NCBI RefSeq assembly: GCF_026130045.1
Contig: NZ_JAIBNX010000001.1
Location: forward strand, 162,446 to 204,642
Reading direction: 5' to 3'
Source: Micromonospora sp. CPCC 205371
GTDB lineage: Bacteria > Actinomycetota > Actinomycetes > Mycobacteriales > Micromonosporaceae
DNA: 42,197 nucleotides
Shown here: positions 8,921 to 16,328 of the stretch, in pieces
Numbering within the stretch: position 1 is the first letter of the stretch
How the letters are laid out: each line of letters begins with the position of its first letter
Position numbers and translations under genes: made by a program
The notes under the pieces: model-generated
Told to the model about the DNA's origin: nothing
What the model saw: only the letters and a program-made list of their open reading frames with translations
Databases searched by the model: none

Positions 8921-10355
8921 GCTCCTCTAGCGCCGTGCTCGCGCGCAGGAAGAGCAGGCCGACTCCGACGACCGCGAGCACCGCCGCCACGGCGCCGGCC
9001 CCGAGCAGCGCCAGGTCGTCAACGGGTACTGGCACCTCCAGCACGATGCCCTCACGCTCTACTTCGTCCCCGAACAGGCTCTGGGAAAGCGCGGCCCCAA
9101 CCGCGAGCGCTACCACGATCCCCGCTGCCGCCGGCACGAGCGACTGCCACATCACGGCCTTCGCCAGCGTGGACCGGGGCACGCCGGTCGCCACGAGCGC
9201 GGCGTACGCCCGCCGGCGTGAGACGATCGACTCGGCGAGCGCGACGATCAAGCCTCCGGCGGCGATCACCAGGCCGACCCCGATCGCGATGTTGACGAGA
9301 TTGAACGCTCCGAAGTAGAAGTCGGTGTCGCGCGGTTCGATGATCACGCCACTGGGGTCGGAGCGTTGGGCCGCCAGGCGCTCCGCCTCGAAATCCGTGG
9401 CGAACGACGAGCGCACCCCAGCCGCCCCGCCACCGAAGACCAGGCATGCGAGAAGCGCCGCCAACGTGCGGCTGCCGCTCCAGGGGTCGGCCATCAGGCG
9501 CCGGGCCGCGAGCAGCGTCGCCGGCCGGCGGCCGAAGCGGTGCATGAGCCAGCCCGTCCGGTACGAGATCCAGCCGGTGCCCGTCACGACGCCGATGGTG
9601 GCGCACCCCAGTCCACAGAGGAGCACCACGAGGAGCAAGGCGCCCGACTCTTCCGGGTCGCCTTCGAGCTGGCGCGACAGCGGCACGACCGTCGCCGTGG
9701 CGATGAGGCCCACGACGATCAGCGCGCCTGGCCACGGCAGCGGTGCCCGGGTCCGGACCCGCCGGACCACCCCGAACGGCGTGACCGCGACCCGCCGCAG
9801 TTGCAGGACCGCGAACAGCATGGCGACCACCGGGATACCGACGCACACCGCGGCGATCCACCACACCGGCGGCACCACGTCGGTGGGCAGCGGCAGCCTG
9901 CCGTCCGCATCCGGCCGATGCAGGAACTCGCGGCCTCCGAAGTAGGCGCCCAGACCAACGACCGTGCCCAGCACGCTGGCCAGGCCGGTCTCGGTCGCGG
10001 CGATGGCGATCGCCTGGCCCGGGCTGGCGCCGGCGAGGCGGATCGCCGACAGGCGCCGGTCCCGCGACGGCGCCCCGAGCAGCGCGCACTGACCCGCCAG
10101 GGCCAGCACCGGCACCGTGAGCAGCACCAGGACCACTACCACGCCCGGCCGGAGACCGGCTTCGGCGATCAGCGCGTGGCGGTACTGCGGTGACACTCTC
10201 CCGCCGCCGTCCTCCACGGTCGGTATCACGATCACGGTCAGCGCGGCGAGGTACGCCAGCGTGGCGAGACCGGCGGAAAGACCGGTAAGCGCCACCCGGA
10301 CCGTATCGCTGCGGGTGCCGGCGAGTGCCAGCCGCACCAGCGTCCCGGGCTTCAC
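8910..10355 (-). CDS. ABC transporter permease (FtsX/MacB type)
   Basis: A 481-residue permease with about eight to ten hydrophobic segments, including two FtsX-type halves: the first near residues 60-200, the second from about 345 to the end (VSRRRAYAALVATGVPRSTLAK is the conserved loop after the first helix of the FtsX unit). It begins with GTG 10355 in a GTGA overlap with the ATPase stop, so the two are translationally coupled. With the PadR regulator it forms a three-gene exporter operon, a common arrangement for drug or peptide efflux. Substrate not predictable. Confidence 0.88.
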   Translation of the reverse strand: MKPGTLVRLALAGTRSDTVRVALTGLSAGLATLAYLAALTVIVIPTVEDGGGRVSPQYRHALIAEAGLRPGVVVVLVLLTVPVLALAGQCALLGAPSRDRRLSAIRLAGASPGQAIAIAATETGLASVLGTVVGLGAYFGGREFLHRPDADGRLPLPTDVVPPVWWIAAVCVGIPVVAMLFAVLQLRRVAVTPFGVVRRVRTRAPLPWPGALIVVGLIATATVVPLSRQLEGDPEESGALLLVVLLCGLGCATIGVVTGTGWISYRTGWLMHRFGRRPATLLAARRLMADPWSGSRTLAALLACLVFGGGAAGVRSSFATDFEAERLAAQRSDPSGVIIEPRDTDFYFGAFNLVNIAIGVGLVIAAGGLIVALAESIVSRRRAYAALVATGVPRSTLAKAVMWQSLVPAAAGIVVALAVGAALSQSLFGDEVEREGIVLEVPVPVDDLALLGAGAVAAVLAVVGVGLLFLRASTALEELRV

Positions 10356-11041
10356 TGCTGTGCCGCCACGGTGCCGAGGCCGGTCGGATCGGCCGCGCCA
10401 TCGCGCAGCATGATCTCCCGGTCCCCATACGCCGCCACCTGCACGTCGTGCGTGACCAGCACGACGGTGGTGCGCTGCTCGCGGGCCAGCCGCACGAGGT
10501 GGCCCAGCACCTGCTCGCCGGCCAGCGAGTCGAGCGCACCGGTCGGCTCGTCGCAGAAGAGCACCCGCGGCTCGGTGACCAATGCCCGCGCGACGGCGCA
10601 GCGCTGCTGCTGCCCGCCCGACATCTCGCCCGGCCGCTGGTCGGCGAAGTCGGCGACACCGAGCCGGTCCAGCCAGGACAGTGCCGCGGTCCGCGCCTCT
10701 CGCCGCCCCGTGCCGGCGAGAAGCAGCGGCAGCGCGACGTTTTCCGCGGCGGTCAGTTCCGCCACGAGCTGCCCGAACTGGAAGAGAACCCCGAACTCGG
10801 TGCGCCGGAGGGCCGCGCGAGCGCCCTCCGACAGGGTGTCGATGCGGCGTCCCCGGTAGGTCACCTCACCGGCGTCCGGACGGAGGATGCCGGCCAGGCA
10901 GTGCAGCAGGGTGGACTTGCCGCAGCCGGACGGGCCGGTGACAGCGACGATCTCGCCCTCCTCGACATCCAGGTTGACGCCCCGCAGGGCGGGTGTCCGC
11001 CCGTACGACCGGACGAGGCCGCGGGCACTCAGGTAGCTCAT
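10352..11041 (-). CDS. ABC transporter ATP-binding protein (LolD/MacB type)
   Basis: A 229-residue ATPase with Walker A GPSGCGKST (near residue 38), Q-loop in LFQFGQL, signature MSGGQQQRCAVARAL, Walker B VLFCDEPTGALD and H-loop VLVTHD. The DEPTGALD wording and length place it with the LolD/MacB/FtsE group that drives FtsX-like permeases. Its ATG shares an ATGA with the PadR stop, and its own stop overlaps the permease GTG, so regulator, ATPase and permease are one transcript. Confidence 0.95.
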   Translation of the reverse strand: MSYLSARGLVRSYGRTPALRGVNLDVEEGEIVAVTGPSGCGKSTLLHCLAGILRPDAGEVTYRGRRIDTLSEGARAALRRTEFGVLFQFGQLVAELTAAENVALPLLLAGTGRREARTAALSWLDRLGVADFADQRPGEMSGGQQQRCAVARALVTEPRVLFCDEPTGALDSLAGEQVLGHLVRLAREQRTTVVLVTHDVQVAAYGDREIMLRDGAADPTGLGTVAAQQ

Positions 11042-11577
11042 CGGGTGGTCACCTCTCTGTGCAGGTCGGCGACCCGGTCCAGCGTGGTTTGCAGCCAGCG
11101 CAGGTCCGCGTCGAGGTGGGCGATGCCGAAGTCGGCGGCGATGACGTCGCTGAGGCTGGCGTCCGGGTCCGTCTTCACGCCGGTCAGCTCGCGCAGCCTG
11201 GTGGTATGCGCCGCGCGTTGGGCGGCGAGGTACTCGCGTGCCTGGTTCACATCGCCGACCAGCAGGGCGACGACGACCTTGGCGAGCAGCACGCTGGACA
11301 GGTGCGGCATCGGCGCCTCCACGGCGGCGATCCACTCCTTGAGCGCCTTGCGACCCTCCTCCGTCAGCTCGTACGACGTGCGGTCCGGACCAGCGTCTCG
11401 ATCCTGGCCGGCCGGCACGACGAGCCCGTCACGCACCAACCGGCCGAGCGTCGCGTAGACCTGCCCGAACGCCACCGGCTTGGCGCGCGGAAGCTTCAGG
11501 TCGTGCGCCCGCTTCAGGTCATAGCCGTGCTTTGGCCCGTCGACGAGCAGCCCGAGGAGGACGTGGGGCGTGGACAC
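11038..11577 (-). CDS. PadR family transcriptional regulator
   Basis: A 179-residue regulator with an N-terminal winged helix (LLGLLVDGPKHGYDLKR, then FGQVYATLGRLVRDGLV) and a C-terminal helical Vir-like dimerisation region (after residue 90). PadR proteins of this length repress neighbouring efflux operons and are released by the exported compound. The GTG at 11577 is the first codon after a clear inverted repeat at 11586-11604, and the stop overlaps the ATPase start, so autoregulation of the whole operon is likely. Confidence 0.92.
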   Translation of the reverse strand: MSTPHVLLGLLVDGPKHGYDLKRAHDLKLPRAKPVAFGQVYATLGRLVRDGLVVPAGQDRDAGPDRTSYELTEEGRKALKEWIAAVEAPMPHLSSVLLAKVVVALLVGDVNQAREYLAAQRAAHTTRLRELTGVKTDPDASLSDVIAADFGIAHLDADLRWLQTTLDRVADLHREVTTR

Positions 11578-11585
11578 GCGGCCAA

Positions 11586-11604
11586 CTATTCATCGAGCGA
11601 ATAG
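11586..11604 (-). promoter_or_regulatory. Inverted repeat, likely PadR autoregulatory operator
   Basis: CTATTC (11586-11591) and GAATAG (11599-11604) are perfect inverted arms with a 7-base spacer, 9 bases upstream of the PadR start. The A/T-rich arms also contain TATTCG, a plausible -10 element, so bound regulator would cover the promoter. Confidence 0.55.
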
Positions 11605-11623
11605 CTGCTGTCAACCCTCACCG

Positions 11624-13153
11624 TCAGTTACGCCGCAGGGCGACCACCGCGATGTCATCGTGCGCGGCGGGCGGCGGGAGCTCGCGGACGAGGCGCTCGC
11701 AGAAGCGGTCCAGGTCGGCGTCGACCCGGGCCGCCGCGCGGGCCAGCGCGGCGAAACCCACGTCGATGTCGGCGTCACGCCGTTCGATCAGGCCATCCGT
11801 GTACAGGATGAGCGTGCCGCCGCGCGGCAGCGTGAACCGCAGGTCGTCGGGCCGGTCGGCGGCCACACCCAACAACGGCGCGCGGTGTTCCCGGTACCCG
11901 ATCCGGCGTCCAACGGCGACCAACGGCGGCGGGTGACCGGCGCTCGCCATCCGGACCCGGCCGTTGCGCGGGTCGATGAGCAGCAGGCACAGCGTGGCCA
12001 ACTTACCCGGCAGCAGCCGGCGCAGCATGGTGTCGACGCGGGCCAGCACAGCGGCCGGCGCGTGCCCCTCCACCGCGTATGCCCGGACCGCGTGCCGCAC
12101 CTCGGCCATGACGGTGGCCGCGTGCAGCGAGTGGCCGGCCACGTCGCCGATGGCCACCAGCAGGCGATCGTCGATCACCGTCAGCTCGTAGAAGTCCCCG
12201 CCGACCTCGGCGTCCACGCTCGCCGGTTCATACCGCACAGCGAAATCCCAACCGGCCACGTCGGGCATACGCCGCTGCAGCAGGCTGCGCTGGAGGGTCA
12301 GGGCGATCCGGTGCTCCTCGTCGAACGAGCGCTGCGCCTCCGCCGCCGCGGCCACCGCCTGCGCGAGCTGCCGCAGCACCGGGTACCCAGGCATCTGGGT
12401 TTTGGTCGGCACCGCGACACACACAGGTGGCCGGTCGGCCCGGAGCCGCGCCACCGCGACCGTCACCGTGTCGTCGGTCGGCCACGCGACGAACGGCCAC
12501 GCGGCCGGCTCGTCCACCTGGATCGTCGTACCCACCGATGCCGCACGGCCGTCGGCCTTCCGCAGATGCACGGTGATGGGCGCATCCCGGCCGTTGGTCG
12601 CCGCGGCCAGCAAGTCGCCCTCGGCGGTCTCGGCTGTCGCCACGACCGGCCCGTCGAAGATCTTCGCAGCACCGGCAGCCGCCGCCTCGACGATGCGCGC
12701 CACGGATGGCGCCAGGTTGATCGCCAGTGTGGTGTCGGCGAGCCGGAGAAGCCGCTCCGCAAGCCCTTCGGCCTGCTGCCTCGCCCGGTAGTACCGCAGG
12801 ACGGACTGCACCGTGACGATCAAATCGTCTGGGTCGATCGGCTCGGTGAGGTACGCATCTGCGCCGCTGGCCCGGTCGGCGATCTCGACCGGGAGCTCCG
12901 ACACGTGAACCACCGGCAGCGCGGCATGCCGCGGGTGCTCCTTTATCCGTTCGCAGACCTCGAACCCGCTCTGATCGGGCAACTTGACGTCGAGCAGCAC
13001 CAGGTCGATGGGCTCCGCGTCCACGCGGGCCAACGCCTCGGCCCCGGTGCACGCCTCGATCACCGTGTGTCCGGAGCGGCCGAGCAAGGTAGCGAGCAGC
13101 TCCCGCTTGGCGGCACTGCCGTCTGCCACCAGGATGGTCGCTGACTCGCTCAC
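11624..13153 (-). CDS. Response-regulator/SpoIIE-type PP2C phosphatase
   Basis: The 509-residue protein has a receiver domain (residues 6-120, phospho-acceptor Asp55 in LVLLDVKLPD), a middle GAF-like sensor region (about 140-290) and a C-terminal PP2C/SpoIIE domain. The phosphatase metal ligands are visible in VGGDFYEL, GDVAGHSLHAATVM and the terminal HDDIAVV. Proteins of this RsbU/RsbP type remove phosphate from STAS anti-anti-sigma factors and so turn on stress sigma factors. The divergent neighbour is exactly such a STAS protein. The acidic pocket reads VADGS, with one acidic residue where two are usual. GTG 13153 gives the normal receiver start. Confidence 0.9.
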   Translation of the reverse strand: MSESATILVADGSAAKRELLATLLGRSGHTVIEACTGAEALARVDAEPIDLVLLDVKLPDQSGFEVCERIKEHPRHAALPVVHVSELPVEIADRASGADAYLTEPIDPDDLIVTVQSVLRYYRARQQAEGLAERLLRLADTTLAINLAPSVARIVEAAAAGAAKIFDGPVVATAETAEGDLLAAATNGRDAPITVHLRKADGRAASVGTTIQVDEPAAWPFVAWPTDDTVTVAVARLRADRPPVCVAVPTKTQMPGYPVLRQLAQAVAAAAEAQRSFDEEHRIALTLQRSLLQRRMPDVAGWDFAVRYEPASVDAEVGGDFYELTVIDDRLLVAIGDVAGHSLHAATVMAEVRHAVRAYAVEGHAPAAVLARVDTMLRRLLPGKLATLCLLLIDPRNGRVRMASAGHPPPLVAVGRRIGYREHRAPLLGVAADRPDDLRFTLPRGGTLILYTDGLIERRDADIDVGFAALARAAARVDADLDRFCERLVRELPPPAAHDDIAVVALRRN

Positions 13154-13238
13154 ACGCTCAGGGTACGGCGCTTTTGCGCCCCTCTACTGCGCGTACCGGG
13201 CGGGTGGAGTACCTTTCATCCGGTACGGGAGGTCGCGA

Positions 13239-13589
13239 ATGTCGTTGACGGTTAACACCGAACAGCGCGGTGACGTTGTGGTCGTCGCGGTCGGCGGGGA
13301 GCTCGACATGGCCACGGCGCCACAGCTCCAGGATCAGATCACCGACCTGCTCGACAAGGGCCGCAACAGGCTCGTCTTCGACCTGTCCGAGCTGTCGTTC
13401 TGTGACTCGACCGGGTTGTCCGTCTTTGTCCGGGCGAAGAACAGCTGCGACGAGGCCGGGGGCGAGGTCCGCATCGCCGCTCCGCAGCGCGGTGTGCTGC
13501 GCATCCTCGAGGTAAGCGGCCTGGTAGAGGTCCTCAACACCTACCCCACCGTCGCCGAAGCCGCCGCCCCCGAGCCCGCCACGGACTAA
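13239..13589 (+). CDS. STAS-domain anti-sigma factor antagonist (RsbV/SpoIIAA-like)
   Basis: A 116-residue STAS protein. Ser57 in CDSTGLSVF is the site phosphorylated by anti-sigma kinases and dephosphorylated by SpoIIE-type phosphatases; GGELDMATAP is the usual N-terminal motif. ATG 13239 follows GGGAGG with 6 bases spacing. It is divergent from the SpoIIE-type phosphatase, which suggests enzyme and substrate. No anti-sigma kinase (HATPase_c) gene lies between them; a SigF/SigB-type sigma factor is present at 37976. Confidence 0.93.
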   Translation: MSLTVNTEQRGDVVVVAVGGELDMATAPQLQDQITDLLDKGRNRLVFDLSELSFCDSTGLSVFVRAKNSCDEAGGEVRIAAPQRGVLRILEVSGLVEVLNTYPTVAEAAAPEPATD

Positions 13590-13617
13590 CCCCGCGCCGC
13601 GCCGCCCCTCCTTTTCG

Positions 13618-13698
13618 TCGATCAAGGGCGAACGCACGTGCTTTGATCTCTTTTCCACGTGCGTTTGCCCTTGATCCATGCGATCTCCCTTGATCGGC
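13618..13698 (+). repeat. Palindromic three-half-site repeat, copy A
   Basis: Arm 1 (13620-13640) starts GATCAAGGGC and ends GCACGTG; arm 2 (13656-13676) is its complement with a single G-U in the 21 bp stem; the loop is 15 bases containing TTTGATCTCTTTT. After 11 bases comes a third half-site CCTTGATC followed by GGCG. It lies between the convergent STAS and glpK genes, where it may also stop transcription. Three other copies are at 15303, 32832 and 33403. Confidence 0.9.
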
Positions 13699-13704
13699 GG
13701 GCGG

Positions 13705-15222
13705 CTAGTCGACCTCGATCCAGTCCAAGGTGCGCTGGACGGCCTTCTTCCACTTGGCGTACCCCTCGGCCCGCCGCTCCTCCGACCAGGTCGGCTGCCA
13801 GCGCTCGCTCTCGTTCCAGTTCTGCCGCAGTTCGTCGGTGTTCTTCCAAAAACCCACCGCCAAGCCGGCCGCGTACGCCGCACCCAGCGCGGTCGTCTCC
13901 GCGACCACCGGCCGGCTCACCGGCACCCCGAGAATGTCGGCCTGCAACTGCATGCACAGCCGGTTGGCGGTCACCCCGCCGTCCACCTTCAGCACGTCGA
14001 GCCGTACCCCAGAGTCCTTCGCCATCGCCTCGGTGACGTCGCGGCTCTGGTAGCAGATCGCCTCCAGCGTGGCCCGAGCCAGGTGCGCGTTCGTGTTGTA
14101 CCGCGACAGCCCAACGATCACCCCGCGCGCGTCGGAGCGCCAGTACGGCGCGAACAGCCCCGAGAACGCCGGCACGAAGTACACGCCGCCGCTGTCCTCC
14201 ACCTGGGCCGCCAACGCCTCGCTCTGCGCGGCGCCGCTGATGATGCCAAGCTGATCGCGCAGCCACTGGACGGCCGAGCCGGTCACCGCGATCGAGCCCT
14301 CAAGCGCGTACACCGGCGGCTCGTCGCCAAACTTGTAACACACCGTCGTCAGCAGCCCAGACTGCGACCGCACGATCGACGTACCCGTGTTGAGCAGCAT
14401 AAAGTTGCCCGTGCCATAGGTATTCTTCGCTTCACCCTCGGCGAAGCAAACTTGCCCGACCGTAGCGGCGTGCTGGTCGCCCAGGTCCGCCGTCAACGGC
14501 ACCTCCCCGCCCAGCGGACCGCCCGCCCGGGTCACCCCGAAGCGATTAGGGTCCGACGACGGCCGGATCTCGGGCAGCATCGCGCGCGGAATGCCGAAGA
14601 ACGACAGCAGTTCGTCGTCCCAGTCAAGGGTTTCGAGGTTCATGAGCATCGTGCGGCTTGCGTTCGTCACGTCCGTGACGTGCACTCCACCGTCGACCCC
14701 ACCGGTGAGGTGCCACAACAACCAGGTGTCCGTGGTGCCGAAGATCGCTTCACCGCGCTCGGCCGCCTCCCGGACGCCGTCGACGTTCTCGAGAATCCAC
14801 TGCACCTTGCCTGCGGAAAAGTACGTTGCGGGCGGCAGGCCGGCCTTCTCCCGGATGACGTCGCCGCGCCCGTCGCGGTCGAGAGCCGCGGCGATCTGAT
14901 CGGTACGCGTGTCCTGCCAGACGATCGCGTTGTAGTACGGCCGGCCGGTGCGTCTGTTCCACACCACGGCGGTCTCGCGCTGGTTGGTGACTCCGAGCGC
15001 GGCCAGGTCGGATGCGCTCAGGCCGTGAGCGTTCATGACCGTACCGATGACGGCCGACGTGCGCTCCCAGATCTCCAGCGGGTTGTGCTCCACCCAACCG
15101 GCCCGGGGCAGGATCTGCTCGTGTTCGAGCTGGTGCGACCCTACAACGTTCCCCGAGTGGTCAAAGACCATGAACCGCGTACTGGTAGTCCCTTGATCAA
15201 CCGCGCCAACAACCCGCGCCAC
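13705..15222 (-). CDS. glpK: Glycerol kinase
   Basis: A 505-residue FGGY-family kinase that phosphorylates glycerol to glycerol 3-phosphate. The N-terminal ATPase motif [12 protein letters not shown], the glycerol-binding QRET and WQDTRT stretches, the FGGY signature region ([12 protein letters not shown]) and the C-terminal [21 protein letters not shown] are all intact. GTG 15222 follows GGAGGAG by 4 bases and gives the usual start; a further 8 codons upstream are unlikely. No glpF or glpD is adjacent, which is unusual. The gene is bracketed by two same-orientation copies of the palindromic repeat. Confidence 0.96.
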   Translation of the reverse strand: MARVVGAVDQGTTSTRFMVFDHSGNVVGSHQLEHEQILPRAGWVEHNPLEIWERTSAVIGTVMNAHGLSASDLAALGVTNQRETAVVWNRRTGRPYYNAIVWQDTRTDQIAAALDRDGRGDVIREKAGLPPATYFSAGKVQWILENVDGVREAAERGEAIFGTTDTWLLWHLTGGVDGGVHVTDVTNASRTMLMNLETLDWDDELLSFFGIPRAMLPEIRPSSDPNRFGVTRAGGPLGGEVPLTADLGDQHAATVGQVCFAEGEAKNTYGTGNFMLLNTGTSIVRSQSGLLTTVCYKFGDEPPVYALEGSIAVTGSAVQWLRDQLGIISGAAQSEALAAQVEDSGGVYFVPAFSGLFAPYWRSDARGVIVGLSRYNTNAHLARATLEAICYQSRDVTEAMAKDSGVRLDVLKVDGGVTANRLCMQLQADILGVPVSRPVVAETTALGAAYAAGLAVGFWKNTDELRQNWNESERWQPTWSEERRAEGYAKWKKAVQRTLDWIEVD

Positions 15223-15302
15223 GCCACTCCTCCATTCCGCTCCCACTACCCTGCCCGCTCCGCGCCGTTCCGCTCTGCTCCGCGCCCCGCCCCCACCTTC
15301 CG

Positions 15303-15383
15303 TCGATCAAGGACAAATGCACGTGCTTGGATCTCTTTTCCGCGTGCGTTCGCCCTTGATCGTGGCAAACTTCCTTGATCGGC
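15303..15383 (+). repeat. Palindromic three-half-site repeat, copy B
   Basis: Same architecture and orientation as copy A: arms from GATCAAGG to CACGTG and back, loop CTTGGATCTCTTTTC, then TTCCTTGATCGGCG as third half-site. Its stem is the least regular of the four, with two G-U and two A-C pairs in element orientation. It lies upstream of glpK and downstream of the immunity-like gene. Confidence 0.88.
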
Positions 15384-15384
15384 G

Positions 15385-15436
15385 CCGTCGCGTCAAGCAG
15401 CGCGACGGACGGCAAGCCGGAGCGCCACGCTCCGGC
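15385..15436. terminator. Two consecutive perfect hairpins
   Basis: CCGTCGCG (15385-15392) pairs with 15401-15408 around 8 bases, and GCCGGAGCG (15416-15424) pairs with 15428-15436 around 3 bases. They lie downstream of the toxin/immunity-like genes and could end that transcript, although no U-tract follows. Confidence 0.4.
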
Positions 15437-15556
15437 AGCCATTGTCTGCCGACACGGCCGCATCGCGCCGCGGACCCTCCGCCCCGTGCGTCTCAGCCCG
15501 CCAGCGGCCAGACGTTGGAACGCCAGCGTCGCCACCGCGACGGTCCAGCTCCTAGA

Positions 15557-15571
15557 CCCGCATATCGCGGG
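15557..15571 (-). terminator. Short hairpin just after the immunity-like gene
   Basis: CCCGC and GCGGG flank ATATC, 11 bases beyond the stop codon on the minus strand. The stem is only 5 bp, so its terminator role is weakly supported. Confidence 0.3.
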
Positions 15572-15581
15572 GGATTCGGCG

Positions 15582-16328
15582 TCAGACTCGGGCAGGCTTG
15601 GGCGCGTCTAGCACTACCCCGAACTCGTCCGCCTGCCGCTCGTCGCGCCACGGCGCGCACGTCCAGGTGCCGCCCGCGGCTAGCGTCGCCTCCCGCACCT
15701 CGCCGAGGAACGCATTGAGCCGCGTCCCGTTGAGCCTCGACAGCACCCGGTTGTCCAGCGGTTCGCCCCGCGGTATCCCGGTGCGCCCCATAGGCGAATT
15801 CCACGGAAACCAAATATCCGTCGACGTGCTGAAGGTCGCCCAGGTCTCCTCCATATCGGACGATCCCGCGTATCCGTAGTCGATATCCACGTCAAACGGC
15901 CGATAAGAGAACGCACTTGGAAGGCCGATAGCGAGCCCGAACTCCTGCATATCTTGAACCCATCGGTCGGCTATTTCACCGCCAGGAGCCATGTAGCTGA
16001 GGCGCGTCGATACAACCAGCTTGTGCTCGCCGTAACGCAAGTCGTCACCGAGAAGAAACCCGGCAGGAAATCGCGGATTCGAAATGGAGAGCCGGTCAGG
16101 ATGCGCCTTGACAAAGGCGCCGACCGGGCCGTCCACCTCTTGGCGGTACTCCATCCATTCGGCCGCCTCAACCCGAAATATCCCAGTGCGCTCTCCCGCA
16201 TCAAGAACGACGTCTTGCCATGGGAGGAGCGCACCGCTGCCCAGCGCCCAAGGGAAGGTAGCCGTCCACCAGCAGACCTCGCCGCTGTCGAAGCTGTTCC
16301 AGTTATTGACAGGGAGGTCCGAAGACAT
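15582..16328 (-). CDS. Unrecognised protein, candidate immunity partner
   Basis: A 248-residue protein without signal peptide or membrane segment; I do not recognise the family. It is rich in aromatic residues and has an acidic middle section (FDVDIDYGYAGSSDMEETW), a feature common in immunity proteins. The start at ATG 16328 is set by AAGGAGGAG 4 bases upstream, and lies inside the end of the preceding gene (26 bp overlap), so translation is coupled. Base composition of this gene and of the tail of its partner is clearly more A/T-rich than the surroundings, suggesting acquisition. Role as an antitoxin to the nuclease-like partner is inferred from position only. Confidence 0.6.
   Translation of the reverse strand: MSSDLPVNNWNSFDSGEVCWWTATFPWALGSGALLPWQDVVLDAGERTGIFRVEAAEWMEYRQEVDGPVGAFVKAHPDRLSISNPRFPAGFLLGDDLRYGEHKLVVSTRLSYMAPGGEIADRWVQDMQEFGLAIGLPSAFSYRPFDVDIDYGYAGSSDMEETWATFSTSTDIWFPWNSPMGRTGIPRGEPLDNRVLSRLNGTRLNAFLGEVREATLAAGGTWTCAPWRDERQADEFGVVLDAPKPARV

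Larger units (their letters stand above)
15223..15581. other. Intergenic region with repeat copy B and several hairpins
   Basis: I see no credible gene in these 359 bases. They hold a 10-base direct repeat GCTCCGCGCC (15257 and 15277), repeat copy B (15303-15383), a hairpin CCGTCGCG/CGCGACGG (15385-15408), a hairpin GCCGGAGCG/CGCTCCGGC (15416-15436) and a small hairpin (15557-15571). The stretch separates the immunity-like gene from glpK, both on the minus strand. Confidence 0.7.

Noticed and set aside
13158-13883. Open frames on minus through repeat copies A, B and C giving peptides such as DQGQTHVEKRSKHV
   Set aside because: The similar peptides come from the palindromic DNA element itself, not from a gene family; there is no ribosome site and the frames run into neighbouring genes antisense.
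15190-15200. CCTTGATCAA near the glpK start as another repeat half-site
   Set aside because: It encodes the conserved Asp-Gln-Gly of glycerol kinase, so the match is due to the protein.
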